A stretch of 64,000 nucleotides of DNA from DASPUI01 sp035622995. Lineage in GTDB: Bacteria; Verrucomicrobiota; Verrucomicrobiia; Chthoniobacterales; UBA10450. The notes under the pieces are model-generated. The model saw only the letters and a program-made list of their open reading frames with translations, made no database searches and was not told where the DNA came from. Location of the stretch: contig DASPUI010000116.1 of the NCBI GenBank assembly GCA_035622995.1, forward strand, positions 20,261-84,260. The letters run 5' to 3'. Made by a program: the position numbers and the translations under genes. This document shows, in pieces, positions 16,775-25,554 of the stretch. The number at the start of each line of letters is the position of its first letter. Within the stretch, counting starts at the first letter, position 1.

Positions 16775-18031
16775 ATGCAACCGCTGCCTGGATTTCGCGA
16801 TTTTTTGCCGCGGGAGTGTGCAGTGCGGAATTACATTTTCGCCAAATGGCGCGAGGTCGCACGCCGCTATGGATTTGTGGAATGGGACGGGCCCCCGCTC
16901 GAACCGACCGAACTCTACCGAAAAAAAAGCGGCGATGAAATTGTCGGCCAGCTTTTCAACTTCATCGACAAGGGCGAACGCGAAGTCGCGCTCCGACCGG
17001 AATTGACGCCCACTCTCGCTCGGGTGGTTGCAGCGCATGAGCGCAAATTCAAAAAGCCGCTCAAATGGTTTTCGATCGGACATTTTTTTCGCTATGAAAA
17101 GCAACAGCGCGGGCGGTTGCGCGAACATTTCCAGCTCAACTGCGACATCGTCGGCGAAACCGATTTTTCAGCCGAGGTCGAGTTGATCGCGCTATGCATC
17201 GACATTCTTCGCGCCTTTGGATTGACCGAGAAAGATTTTGTTGTTCGCATCAGCGACCGCGAGTTCTGGATCGATTTTCTGCGTCAGGAGAAATTTCCAA
17301 GCGAACGATGGAACGAAGTGCTGCAGATTATCGATAAGTCGGGGCGCGAACCTCGTGAGAAGATTGCCAAGACTCTGGGCAAACTGGCCGATCCCGTGTT
17401 TTCGATTTTGGAAAAAGGCGGTAGCAGCGAAAAGCTTGACCGTTTGGTGGATGGATTGGGTAGGCGCGGTCTGGCCCAATACGTCAATGTCGATGTGCGG
17501 ATTGTGCGTGGTCTGGCTTATTACACGGGCGCAGTCTTCGAGGTTTTTGATCGCGCCGCGAAACTCCGCGCAATCGCCGGTGGCGGTCGCTACGACAATT
17601 TGGTCGGGCAATTGAGCGACGAGGCGGTCAAGATGCCTGCCCTCGGTTTCGCGATGGGCGACGTTGTCCTTGGCGAATTGATCAAGGATCGGCCGGCTGC
17701 ATGCGAAAAAATGGACAGAACAATTGCAGCCGAGAGCAAGATCGATATTTATATCGTGATCGCTAAAGAGGAGCGTCGCCCCGATGCGTTGGCGCAGGTT
17801 CAACAGCTTCGTGATCGCGGTTATTGCGTTGATTATCCCCTGACTCCAGCAAAGGTGGCCAAGCAGTTTCAAACCGCAGAAGATCTCGGTGCCGGTGTTG
17901 CGGTTCTCTACGGCGATGAATGGCCGCAGGTGAAGATCAAGAACCTGGCGACGCGCGACGAGACACTTGTTCCTCACGAAGGGTTACTGGACAAGGTGTC
18001 GAAATTCTTCAACATCTCCGCTCGCCAATGA
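16775..18031 (+). CDS. hisS: Histidyl-tRNA synthetase
   Basis: Charges tRNA-His. Class II motif 2 appears as GHFFRYEKQQRGRLREHFQ near 92-110. The histidine-specific HisA motif RGLAYYTGAVFEVFD is near 246-260. Motif 3 reads GFAMGDVVL rather than the E. coli form ending in an arginine; this variant is known in a subset of bacterial and plant organellar enzymes. A C-terminal anticodon-binding domain (DIYIVIAKEE to the end) is present, which argues for HisS rather than the regulatory paralogue HisZ. The stop overlaps the aspS start as ATGA, the common hisS-aspS arrangement. Confidence 0.95.
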   Translation: MQPLPGFRDFLPRECAVRNYIFAKWREVARRYGFVEWDGPPLEPTELYRKKSGDEIVGQLFNFIDKGEREVALRPELTPTLARVVAAHERKFKKPLKWFSIGHFFRYEKQQRGRLREHFQLNCDIVGETDFSAEVELIALCIDILRAFGLTEKDFVVRISDREFWIDFLRQEKFPSERWNEVLQIIDKSGREPREKIAKTLGKLADPVFSILEKGGSSEKLDRLVDGLGRRGLAQYVNVDVRIVRGLAYYTGAVFEVFDRAAKLRAIAGGGRYDNLVGQLSDEAVKMPALGFAMGDVVLGELIKDRPAACEKMDRTIAAESKIDIYIVIAKEERRPDALAQVQQLRDRGYCVDYPLTPAKVAKQFQTAEDLGAGVAVLYGDEWPQVKIKNLATRDETLVPHEGLLDKVSKFFNISARQ

Positions 18032-19815
18032 GCCAGTATCGCACGCACGATTGCAATTCACTTCGCAAATCCGATATCGGTCAGCAGGTCGCGCTGGCCG
18101 GCTGGGTTAACGTAACGCGCGATCACGGCGGCGTGATTTTCATCGATCTGCGCGATCGTGAAGGATTGACCCAGGTGGTGTTTCGACCCGAGGAAAACGC
18201 CGCCATTGCGCAAGAGGCCCATAGCTTGCGCAGCGAAGATGTAATTCAAGTGCGAGGCCGGGTGGCGGCTCGAGTGGCCGGAACGGAAAATTCAAAACTG
18301 GCGACCGGCGACATCGAGGTCGTGCCAAACGAGCTAAATATCCTGAATCGCGCGGACGATTTGCCGTTTCAGCTCGACACCGAAGTTCATAACGAGGATT
18401 TACGGCTGACCTATCGTTATTTCGATCTGCGCCGCCCAGAGCTGTCACGCAATTTGCGAATGCGTCACCGCGCGGCCAAAGCCACACGCGATTATCTCGA
18501 TTCGCAGGGATTTCTGGAAATCGAGACACCGATTCTATCAAAAAGCACGCCAGAGGGTGCGCGCGATTTTCTCGTGCCCAGTCGACTCATGCCAGGGAAG
18601 TTCTATGCGCTGCCCCAAGCGCCGCAGCAGTACAAGCAGCTGCTGATGGTCGGGGGCGTAGAAAAATATTTTCAAATCGCGAAATGTTTTCGGGACGAAG
18701 ATTTGCGCGCCGATCGGCAGCCGGAGTTCACTCAGATCGACATTGAGGCTTCGTTCGTCAGGCCGGACGATATTTTCAGGCTGACTGAAGGAATGCTGGC
18801 GGCGATTTTCAAAGCGACCCGCTGCCTCGAGCTCAAAACGCCGTTCGAACGGTTGACCTATCGCGAGGCGGTTGCCCGGTTTGGCAGTGACAAACCCGAC
18901 CGCCGTTTTGGAATGGAGCTAGTCGATTTGGGCGAAGATTTCCGCGCGAGCAATTTCAAGGTTTTTCGCGGTGCGCTTGACGCTGGCGGCGTGGTGAAAG
19001 CGATCAACGCCAAAAATTTCGCTTCGCTTACCATTGGTCAGAGCGATGAGTTGACTGAGATCGCCAAAACGTTCGGAGCGAAAGGTCTCGCCTTTATCAA
19101 AGTTGAAAGCGGCGAATGGAAGTCGCCGATCGTAAAGTTTTTTTCCGATCCGGAGAAAAAAGCATTGCAATCGAAGCTGCAAATCGAGGAAGGCGATTTA
19201 ATTTTGTTTGCGGCGGACCAGTGGGAAGTCGCGTGCGAGGTGCTTGGCCGGTTGCGACTGCGTGTGGCCGAAATGCAGAAGCTGGTCTCCGATTCCAAAC
19301 AATTGGATTTTTTATGGGTGACCGATTTTCCGCTGCTGCAATGGAGCGCCGAAGAAAATAAATGGAACGCGATGCATCATCCTTTCACGCGCCCGACGGT
19401 AGAAGATTTGCCGTTGCTCGAGGCCAGGAAATTCTCCGAAGTTCGCGCTGAAGCCTATGACGTGGTCTTGAACGGAGTTGAGATTGGCGGCGGCAGTATT
19501 CGAATTCACGAGCCGGAATTGCAGGACAAAATGTTTGAAGTACTTGGCGTTGGCTCGCAGGATCGACAATTACTCTTCGGTCATCTCCTGCGGGCGTTGC
19601 GGCTCGGCGCGCCGCCTCATGGCGGGATCGCGCTCGGGCTGGATCGCCTGGTAATGCTGATTTGCGGAGAACAATCGATCCGAGACGTAATGGCCTTCCC
19701 AAAGAACAATCGCGGGATGGATTTGATGTCGCAATCGCCGGCCGAGGTCGATCCAAAACAGTTGCGCGAATTGGGAGTTAAACTCGCGTCTGAGAAGAAG
19801 GCTAAGCCGGAATAA
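18028..19815 (+). CDS. aspS: Aspartyl-tRNA synthetase
   Basis: A 595-residue bacterial-type enzyme. It has an N-terminal OB-fold anticodon domain (ALAGWVNVTRDHGGVIFIDLR) and class II motif 2 within KCFRDEDLRADRQPEFTQID. The bacterial GAD insertion lies at about 285-415. Motif 3 is near the end (GLDRLVMLICG). ATG at 18028 is chosen because it begins the family N-terminus (MSQYRTHDCNSL) and overlaps the hisS stop by 4 bases; upstream codons belong to hisS in another frame. Whether it also charges tRNA-Asn cannot be read from the window alone. Confidence 0.96.
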   Translation: MSQYRTHDCNSLRKSDIGQQVALAGWVNVTRDHGGVIFIDLRDREGLTQVVFRPEENAAIAQEAHSLRSEDVIQVRGRVAARVAGTENSKLATGDIEVVPNELNILNRADDLPFQLDTEVHNEDLRLTYRYFDLRRPELSRNLRMRHRAAKATRDYLDSQGFLEIETPILSKSTPEGARDFLVPSRLMPGKFYALPQAPQQYKQLLMVGGVEKYFQIAKCFRDEDLRADRQPEFTQIDIEASFVRPDDIFRLTEGMLAAIFKATRCLELKTPFERLTYREAVARFGSDKPDRRFGMELVDLGEDFRASNFKVFRGALDAGGVVKAINAKNFASLTIGQSDELTEIAKTFGAKGLAFIKVESGEWKSPIVKFFSDPEKKALQSKLQIEEGDLILFAADQWEVACEVLGRLRLRVAEMQKLVSDSKQLDFLWVTDFPLLQWSAEENKWNAMHHPFTRPTVEDLPLLEARKFSEVRAEAYDVVLNGVEIGGGSIRIHEPELQDKMFEVLGVGSQDRQLLFGHLLRALRLGAPPHGGIALGLDRLVMLICGEQSIRDVMAFPKNNRGMDLMSQSPAEVDPKQLRELGVKLASEKKAKPE

Positions 19816-19820
19816 TCGAC

Positions 19821-20141
19821 TCAATAACCGAGCGCTTTCTTTCGCTCGGCGGCGGTCGGCAACGCTTCTTTCTTTGCTGTGATCGGTTCGCCACTGGCGT
19901 CTTTAATCCGGTGAGCCTCGGTGGCGTTGAATTCGATGTCTTTTGTGAATTCCGATGGAAGATCAGGCTCGGCGTAAATGGCGTGCACGGGGCACACGTC
20001 GACGCAGGCAGTGCAATCGATGCATTCCTCGGGATGAATGACAACCTGGTTGTCCATTTCATAAAAGCAGGTGACTGGACAGACTTCTACACAATCAGTG
20101 AACTTGCATCCGTTGCATTTATCGGTAACGACGTGAGCCAT
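19821..20141 (-). CDS. fdxA: Seven-iron ferredoxin (FdxA type)
   Basis: A small cytoplasmic electron carrier. The first cysteine set is C9-x2-C12-x4-C17-x3-CP and the second is CIDCTACVDVCPV at about 40-51, the arrangement of [3Fe-4S][4Fe-4S] ferredoxins. A C-terminal tail of about 45 residues (ITAKKEALPTAAERKKALGY at the end) is also typical. It is convergent with aspS, with only 5 bases between stops. The electron partner is unknown. Confidence 0.9.
   Translation of the reverse strand: MAHVVTDKCNGCKFTDCVEVCPVTCFYEMDNQVVIHPEECIDCTACVDVCPVHAIYAEPDLPSEFTKDIEFNATEAHRIKDASGEPITAKKEALPTAAERKKALGY
19828..19849. terminator. Hairpin at the aspS/ferredoxin convergence
   Basis: CCGAGCG and CGCTCGG form a perfect 7-base stem around an 8-base loop, inside the last codons of the ferredoxin gene and just after the aspS stop. 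No T run follows on either strand, so termination activity is uncertain. Confidence 0.35.
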
Positions 20142-20188
20142 AGAATTTGTTAATTGATTGCCGTGGAGCGCCTGTCGGTCAATTCATT

Positions 20189-21793
20189 TTAAGTTGTTGG
20201 CGGGTGATGTTCACGGCCCGTCCGAAACAAAATCGCCACCGAAAAAGTGACGATGGTTCCGAAGCAAATCCACCAGGGAAATTCCATGACCGGCAGCCAG
20301 GCTGGCTGCGGATAAATTGATGTTCCAAATAATCCGGCAATGCTATTCGGCAAGCCGCTTAGCACCGCGACGACGATAAATCCAATAATCATCGCCAGAA
20401 CATTCCCAAAATTGCTGCCGCGAGATTTGGTCAGCATCCCGGCGAGAAAGATACCGAGCACGGAACCGTAGGTGTAACCGTAGATGCCCAACACGATCGG
20501 AATAATCCGGACGTTCGGATAAACGATTACGAGATATGCGGTGGTGGAGGCAACCAGGATCATGAGAATCGAAAAAGCCACTGTCGCCCAACGCACGGCG
20601 CGCAGGCTTTGCTCAGCGCTCGATTGCGGATTGATGTAAGTTTCGTACCAATCCCGGGTGAAACTGGTGGCGAGTGCATTCAAAGCCGTACTGAGCGAGC
20701 CCATCGCAGTCGCGAATATTCCGGCCAGAAGCAAACCGCGAAGGCCGACTGGCATTTCGTAAAGAATGTAGTGGCAGAAAATCTCGTTCGGAGTCCTCGG
20801 CAATGCCGGATCCTGATGAGTTTGATAAAAGGCCCAAAGCAAAACGCCGATGCTCAAAAAAATGAAGGCGATCGGAATATCGGCTAGGCCGGACATGATG
20901 AGAGAACGGCGACTGCGGCGAATGTCGGGCGCGGTCAACATGCGCTGCACCATGTCCTGATCGGTACCGTGCGTGGCCATCGTCATGAAGGTCGAACCGA
21001 TCAGTCCGGCAAAAATTGTATACTCAATTCCGAACATGCCTTTGATTCTCGCCCAGCCATGTTTCGCCGGATCTAGGCCAGAGGTGACGAAATCGGAGAA
21101 GTGAAATCCGCCGTGACGCTGTGCGATTTCGTGCCATCCGCCGGGAATCGCGAAATAAAGAAGGCCGAGCGCAATCAAAGCGCTCCCGATCATGATCGAG
21201 GCCTGAATCACGTCCGTCCAAATGACCGCCTTGATTCCACCGAGGGTGGTATAAATCGCGGTCAGAATCACGATGACAACGATTGCGCCAATGTAGATGA
21301 AAAGTGTTTCGGTTTGATTCGGGCGGAAACCGCGAATCATTTGATAGCCAAGCGCGAGCGCAATCGCGGCGACGTAAAGGCGTGCGCCGGAAGCGAGCAA
21401 TCGGGTGAAAAGAAAGACGGCTGAGGCCGCATTCTTGGTTCCAACGCCAAAGCGGGCAGTCAGATATTCGTAGATCGAGTAAACTTTGTAGTCGTAGTAC
21501 GGTTTGATGAAAATGTAGCTGACGAGAATGCGCGCGATAATCGTGCCGAGCGCGAGTTGGAGATAAGTATAATTGCGCAAGGTGAAACCTTCACCCGGCG
21601 TGCCGAGAAACGTTCCGGCGCTCGTTTCCGCCGCGATCAGTGAAGCAAGAATGGCCCACCACGCGATTTGGCGGCGGCCGAGCGCGAAATCGGCCAGATC
21701 GCGCTCTTTTCGGCCCATAAACAGGCCGATTCCGATGATAACGACGAAATAGAGAAGGAGGACTCCGCTATCGATCGCGAGTCGGGCGTTCAT
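20189..21793 (-). CDS. Sodium:solute symporter family protein
   Basis: About 534 residues with some 13 hydrophobic segments and the SSS-family signature regions (FALGRRQIAWWAILASLIAAETS, AVIWTDVIQASIMIGSAL). Members co-transport Na+ with sugars, amino acids, proline or organic acids; the substrate cannot be told from sequence. ATG at 21793 is chosen; a TTG 36 bases upstream would overlap the divergent glycosylase leader. The stretch between the two divergent starts is only about 47 bases, so their promoters must overlap. Confidence 0.9.
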   Translation of the reverse strand: MNARLAIDSGVLLLYFVVIIGIGLFMGRKERDLADFALGRRQIAWWAILASLIAAETSAGTFLGTPGEGFTLRNYTYLQLALGTIIARILVSYIFIKPYYDYKVYSIYEYLTARFGVGTKNAASAVFLFTRLLASGARLYVAAIALALGYQMIRGFRPNQTETLFIYIGAIVVIVILTAIYTTLGGIKAVIWTDVIQASIMIGSALIALGLLYFAIPGGWHEIAQRHGGFHFSDFVTSGLDPAKHGWARIKGMFGIEYTIFAGLIGSTFMTMATHGTDQDMVQRMLTAPDIRRSRRSLIMSGLADIPIAFIFLSIGVLLWAFYQTHQDPALPRTPNEIFCHYILYEMPVGLRGLLLAGIFATAMGSLSTALNALATSFTRDWYETYINPQSSAEQSLRAVRWATVAFSILMILVASTTAYLVIVYPNVRIIPIVLGIYGYTYGSVLGIFLAGMLTKSRGSNFGNVLAMIIGFIVVAVLSGLPNSIAGLFGTSIYPQPAWLPVMEFPWWICFGTIVTFSVAILFRTGREHHPPTT

Positions 21794-21840
21794 GCCGATC
21801 TTAGGTGACAGAATTTTCGGCGAGCGCAAGATTTCCCCAC

Positions 21841-22800
21841 ATGCAACTCATTGAAATTTCCGCGCCTGACTTTGATTTGGAGAAGACGCTTGATTCCGGT
21901 CAGGTATTTCACTGGGAGAGAGTCGATAACGGATTTATGGGAACAATCGGGGATTTGCCGATTTACATCGAACAACATCGAGATCTTCTGCGAGCCTGGA
22001 TTGCTGACTCGAGCATTGAATGCTTGAAGCAGTCAAACTCAATGAAGCCGGCAGTGGGTGGAGCGGTTGCTCATTACTTTGCGCTGGACCATTCGCTCGA
22101 AAATATCCGCCAATCCCTCCCGCGCGATCGGGCGATGGAGGCTGCGAAAGAATTTTGCCGCGGAGTGCGAATTATCCGTCAGCCGAAATGGGAATGTCTC
22201 GCAACCTTTATCTGTTCGTCAATGAAGCAAGTCGCGCATATCCGCCAGATTTCGCTGGCCCTTCGGAAACGATTGGGTGAAAAGCGAAAGATCAGCGACC
22301 GCATTGTCTATCCATTTCCATCTCCGGAGCGGATTGGGGGAAGTTCGGAGAAAGAACTGCGAGAGTGCGCGCTCGGTTATCGGGCAAAGAATCTGCTGGC
22401 CACGGCACGGCGGATTTCAAATGGCGAGGTCGATCTGGAACGGCTGGCGATTCTCGTCGATCTCGATCTTCACGACGCGCTTTGCCAGTTACCGGGTGTG
22501 GGCGCAAAGGTTGCTAATTGTGTGATGCTTTTCGCTTACGAGCGTCTTCGAGCGTTCCCGATTGACGTTTGGATCGAGCGGGTCTTGCGCGAGAATTACT
22601 TCCCGCGCACCCGAAAATTGAACGTGGCCCGCCTGCGGAGGTTCACACAGGAATATTTCGGCGAACATGGCGGCTATGCTCAGCAATATCTCTTTCATTA
22701 TGCGAGGAAGAATAAGGTTGCTGGAGGATTGGGCTCGAACCCTTCCAATAAATGTAGGGCGACGCCCAGGCCGTCCCTCCATGACAAAACCTCTGCTTGA
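21841..22800 (+). CDS. ogg: OGG1-type 8-oxoguanine DNA glycosylase/AP lyase
   Basis: Removes oxidised guanine from DNA and nicks the abasic site. The N-terminal domain (FDLEKTLDSGQVFHWERV) is the OGG1 type, not MutM. The helix-hairpin-helix reads LPGVGAKVANCVMLFA with the catalytic lysine, and the catalytic aspartate follows in FPIDVWIERVL. ATG at 21841 gives the usual family start; an upstream in-frame start at 21805 is less likely. The last 20-25 residues are basic and Pro/Ser-rich and are encoded by a REP-like palindromic sequence (22740-22790). They are probably not part of the ancestral protein. Confidence 0.9.
   Translation: MQLIEISAPDFDLEKTLDSGQVFHWERVDNGFMGTIGDLPIYIEQHRDLLRAWIADSSIECLKQSNSMKPAVGGAVAHYFALDHSLENIRQSLPRDRAMEAAKEFCRGVRIIRQPKWECLATFICSSMKQVAHIRQISLALRKRLGEKRKISDRIVYPFPSPERIGGSSEKELRECALGYRAKNLLATARRISNGEVDLERLAILVDLDLHDALCQLPGVGAKVANCVMLFAYERLRAFPIDVWIERVLRENYFPRTRKLNVARLRRFTQEYFGEHGGYAQQYLFHYARKNKVAGGLGSNPSNKCRATPRPSLHDKTSA
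22740..22790. repeat. REP-like palindromic sequence forming the 3' end of the glycosylase gene
   Basis: GGGCG-A-CGCCC (22757-22767) is a tight hairpin followed by AGGCCGTCCCTCC. The sequence begins TGTAG, as does the opposite strand of the palindrome at 7147-7198. Its intergenic look, while being inside a reading frame, suggests that the gene's original stop was lost or that the element inserted at the gene end. Confidence 0.4.
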
Positions 22801-22823
22801 GATAATGTCCTGGTTCTAAATTA

Positions 22824-23807
22824 ATGACGACCTCGGAATTCATACTCGGTCACTCGGCCGATGATTTGGAGGACCGCAAGCAGGAAGCGCACAAGATTAT
22901 TTGGGCACTGTTGGCGGCGGTGGCGCTCCATTTGTTGATCGGTCTCGGCATCGCGCTATCGAGTGGGCTTTTCTCCTCGCCGATTCAAGTAGATGAAGAC
23001 AAGCCGATTGAGCTGACGATGGTCGACCTTTCTACGCCGGCGCCGACCGTTCCGAAAAATCCAATGTTCATGGAGACGGATGAATCGAAGGCTGCGGTCG
23101 AACAGCCAAAGGACAAAACGTTTGAGTCGAACGCGAACTCGATTGGTGCGAGCGAACTTCCGGCCACCGGAGAGGAGCCATTGCCATCGCAGCAAGGGAA
23201 AGATCGGCCAACGGTCGATTTGGAAACCCATCAGTCATCATTGGCAATCGACGGAGCGCAACCGCACCCGAGCGTCGCGCCCCAGGAAAACGCAACTCCA
23301 TCGGTCGCTCCGACCCCGCAGGTGATCCCGACTTCCGAGGCGGACCAATTTGCGATGTTGACCTCAACGCCAACGCCTTCGATTCAGCCGACGGCATCGA
23401 TCGCGCCGCAGAGGCCAAAATCGATCTATCAGCCGATGAAAGAACAGACCCGGCTCTCGGGAGCAATCAGTAATCGCGGAGCTTCGCGGATCAACGCAAT
23501 CGGCACGCCACTTGGTCGTTATCAAAAAACTCTCTACGATGCGATTGGCTCGCGCTGGTATTATTATGTCGAGAAAGACCGGGACTTGGTCAGTATCGGA
23601 ACGGCGCGCCTGGTATTTTCCGTTGACCGAAGCGGCCGCGTGAGGAATCTCAAGGTCGCCAATAATTCGTCGAATGAAGCCTTCGCCAATGTTTGTTTGC
23701 AATCGGTGATGGAAATTCAGCTACCGCCGATTCCCGAAGACGTGGCAGATGCGTTGCCGCCCGAGGGTTTGGATGAAGAAATGACGTTCACCATGTTTGC
23801 CAATTGA
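22824..23807 (+). CDS. TonB/TolA-like energy transducer (second Ton set)
   Basis: A cytoplasmic N-terminus of about 25 residues, one membrane anchor (IIWALLAAVALHLLIGLGIAL) and a long region rich in Pro, Ser and Thr precede a C-terminal domain. That domain contains WYYYVEKDRDLVSIGTARL and ends with LPPEGLDEEMTFTMF. The domain plan matches TonB or TolA, though the C-terminal domain is diverged from the TonB at 9643-10236. It begins an operon with exbB, exbD and def. It could serve a Tol-like envelope function rather than nutrient uptake. Confidence 0.75.
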   Translation: MTTSEFILGHSADDLEDRKQEAHKIIWALLAAVALHLLIGLGIALSSGLFSSPIQVDEDKPIELTMVDLSTPAPTVPKNPMFMETDESKAAVEQPKDKTFESNANSIGASELPATGEEPLPSQQGKDRPTVDLETHQSSLAIDGAQPHPSVAPQENATPSVAPTPQVIPTSEADQFAMLTSTPTPSIQPTASIAPQRPKSIYQPMKEQTRLSGAISNRGASRINAIGTPLGRYQKTLYDAIGSRWYYYVEKDRDLVSIGTARLVFSVDRSGRVRNLKVANNSSNEAFANVCLQSVMEIQLPPIPEDVADALPPEGLDEEMTFTMFAN

Positions 23808-23812
23808 TTCTG

Positions 23813-24502
23813 ATGTCAGAAGCATTTCAATCAGTCATCGGATTTTTCGAAAAGGGCGGCGTCTTCATGTGGCCACTGCTGGCGTGTTCAATCGTCTCCC
23901 TAACAACGATCATCTTGCGCGTACTTGCATTGCGCGAAAAACACGTGATTCCACTGACGATCGTGAACGAGATGGAGCGGGTCGCACCAGGCGCTAGCCC
24001 GGAGCGATTGACGCGAATGATCCATCAGGACCCTTCATCGATTGCGCGGATTGTCCGGGTCGCGCTGGCGCATTTGCGCTGGCCGCGCTCCGAAAACGTC
24101 GAGGCGGTGCAAACGCGCGCGCGTCACGAAATGGTGCGGCTTGAGCGCGGACTGGTCGTGCTCGAGGTGATTGTCGGAATCGCACCGTTGATCGGTTTAA
24201 TCGGCACGGTCTCCGGCTTGATTCACGTGTTTGCCAGTCTCGGTTTGAGCGCTGGGGCGGCGGACGCCAAGCGGATCGCGCTTGGAATTTCAGAGGCTCT
24301 CAGCACGACGATCTTCGGCCTGGGCATCGCCGTGCCGAGCTTGATCGCGTTCGTTTATTTCTCGAAAAAGGTGGAAGTGCTTTCGATCGAAATGGAATCA
24401 CTTGTGACCGATTTGCTCTCAAAACTTTATTACGGCCGTCTTGTTTCGCCCGCCCCGCCGAAACCCGGACCGCCGCCTGTTGTTCCGGCATCGCTCGCGT
24501 GA
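23813..24502 (+). CDS. ExbB/TolQ/MotA-type proton channel (second set)
   Basis: A compact 229-residue family member with three membrane segments: FMWPLLACSIVSLTTIILRVLA near the start, then EVIVGIAPLIGLIGTVSGLI and STTIFGLGIAVPSLIAFVYF. It lacks the Pro-rich N-terminal extension of the exbB at 8159. ATG at 23813 is preferred to the TTG that overlaps the upstream stop. It acts with the ExbD-like protein encoded next. Confidence 0.9.
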   Translation: MSEAFQSVIGFFEKGGVFMWPLLACSIVSLTTIILRVLALREKHVIPLTIVNEMERVAPGASPERLTRMIHQDPSSIARIVRVALAHLRWPRSENVEAVQTRARHEMVRLERGLVVLEVIVGIAPLIGLIGTVSGLIHVFASLGLSAGAADAKRIALGISEALSTTIFGLGIAVPSLIAFVYFSKKVEVLSIEMESLVTDLLSKLYYGRLVSPAPPKPGPPPVVPASLA

Positions 24503-24524
24503 CGGAAAATCGACATTTCGCTCG

Positions 24525-24932
24525 ATGAAGTTTGCCGTTAAAAAGCGCCGCGCGCCTTCGATCATTATCGTCTCGCTGGTCGATATTCTGACGATTCTCC
24601 TGATTTTTTTCGTCGTCTCAACCACCTTCAAGCGCGATCAACCCGAAGTGCAGATCAATCTTCCCGACTCAAAGACCGCGACCAAGACTCCGGCCGAACT
24701 CGAGCACGCGATCGTGACCGTGGACGCGAATGATGAAGTGAAGCTCGACGGCCGCGCGATTGCGATCGAAGAATTGCAAGACGCGGTGAATCAACTGCCG
24801 CCGACAAAGAAATCTTCGCTTGCGTTGCAGGCGGACAAGAAAGCGTCGTTTGGCACCATCGTTAAGGTGATGGATGCATTGAAGCTTGCTGGAGTGAAAA
24901 ACCTGCCGGCATTCACCAGCGAACAAAAATGA
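24525..24932 (+). CDS. ExbD/TolR-type protein (second set)
   Basis: A basic N-terminus (MKFAVKKRRAPS), one membrane helix with the proton-relay aspartate (IIIVSLVDILTILLIFFVV), and a periplasmic domain of about 95 residues. ATG at 24525 gives the standard family start; upstream codons extend back into the exbB-like gene in another frame. The last 4 bases overlap def as ATGA. Confidence 0.9.
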   Translation: MKFAVKKRRAPSIIIVSLVDILTILLIFFVVSTTFKRDQPEVQINLPDSKTATKTPAELEHAIVTVDANDEVKLDGRAIAIEELQDAVNQLPPTKKSSLALQADKKASFGTIVKVMDALKLAGVKNLPAFTSEQK

Positions 24933-25525
24933 AATTGCCGATCGCGCAGTATGGCGACCCAATTCTGCGTGCCAAAGGCAGGCGGGTGGAGAAGATCGAC
25001 GATCGCATTCGCGAGCTGGCGGGAAACATGATCGAGACCATGCGTGAAGCGAACGGCGTCGGGCTCGCAGCCCAACAGATCGGTCAGGCGCTTCAACTTA
25101 CCGTCCTCGACGTTTCACAGGTCAAAGACCAGCCGAGCACACTGAAGGTAAATGGCCAGGAGGTTGATCCAAGAAATTCAAGCCCCCTCATTTTGATAAA
25201 CCCCGAGTTGAAAATTGGCGGCGAAACAGAAATAGGCACCGAAGGGTGTCTGAGTTTTCCGGAGATCAACGGCGAGATCGAACGGGCGAGAACCGTCGTC
25301 GCGAGCGCACAAAATGTGGAGGGCAAAACGATCGAGCTGGAGGCAGGCGGATTACTCGCACGCGCCATCCAGCATGAAGTCGATCATCTCAACGGCATTC
25401 TGTTCATCGATCGGATGAGTTCGGCGGCCAAGACCGCGCTCTCCAGCCGGCTCAAACGTTTGCAAAAAGAAACCCAGCGGGGCGTGAAGCACCGGCGCTC
25501 GCTTGTTTCCGAGACGACGTTGTAG
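24929..25525 (+). CDS. def: Peptide deformylase
   Basis: Removes the formyl group from nascent proteins. All three family motifs are present: GVGLAAQQIG near 43-52, EGCLSFPE near 102-109 with the metal cysteine, and QHEVDHLNG near 146-154 with the two metal histidines and catalytic glutamate. An insertion of about 12 residues (LKVNGQEVDPRNSS) before PLILINPEL is modest. Its coupling to an exbD-like gene is unusual compared with the common def-fmt pair. Confidence 0.96.
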   Translation: MKLPIAQYGDPILRAKGRRVEKIDDRIRELAGNMIETMREANGVGLAAQQIGQALQLTVLDVSQVKDQPSTLKVNGQEVDPRNSSPLILINPELKIGGETEIGTEGCLSFPEINGEIERARTVVASAQNVEGKTIELEAGGLLARAIQHEVDHLNGILFIDRMSSAAKTALSSRLKRLQKETQRGVKHRRSLVSETTL

Positions 25526-25554
25526 AGGCCGGGTCCAACGGTGATAGACCGCAA

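Noticed and set aside
16775..18031. Considered HisZ, the regulatory paralogue of HisS
   Set aside because: A full C-terminal anticodon-binding domain and the HisA motif are present, and it is coupled to aspS rather than hisG.
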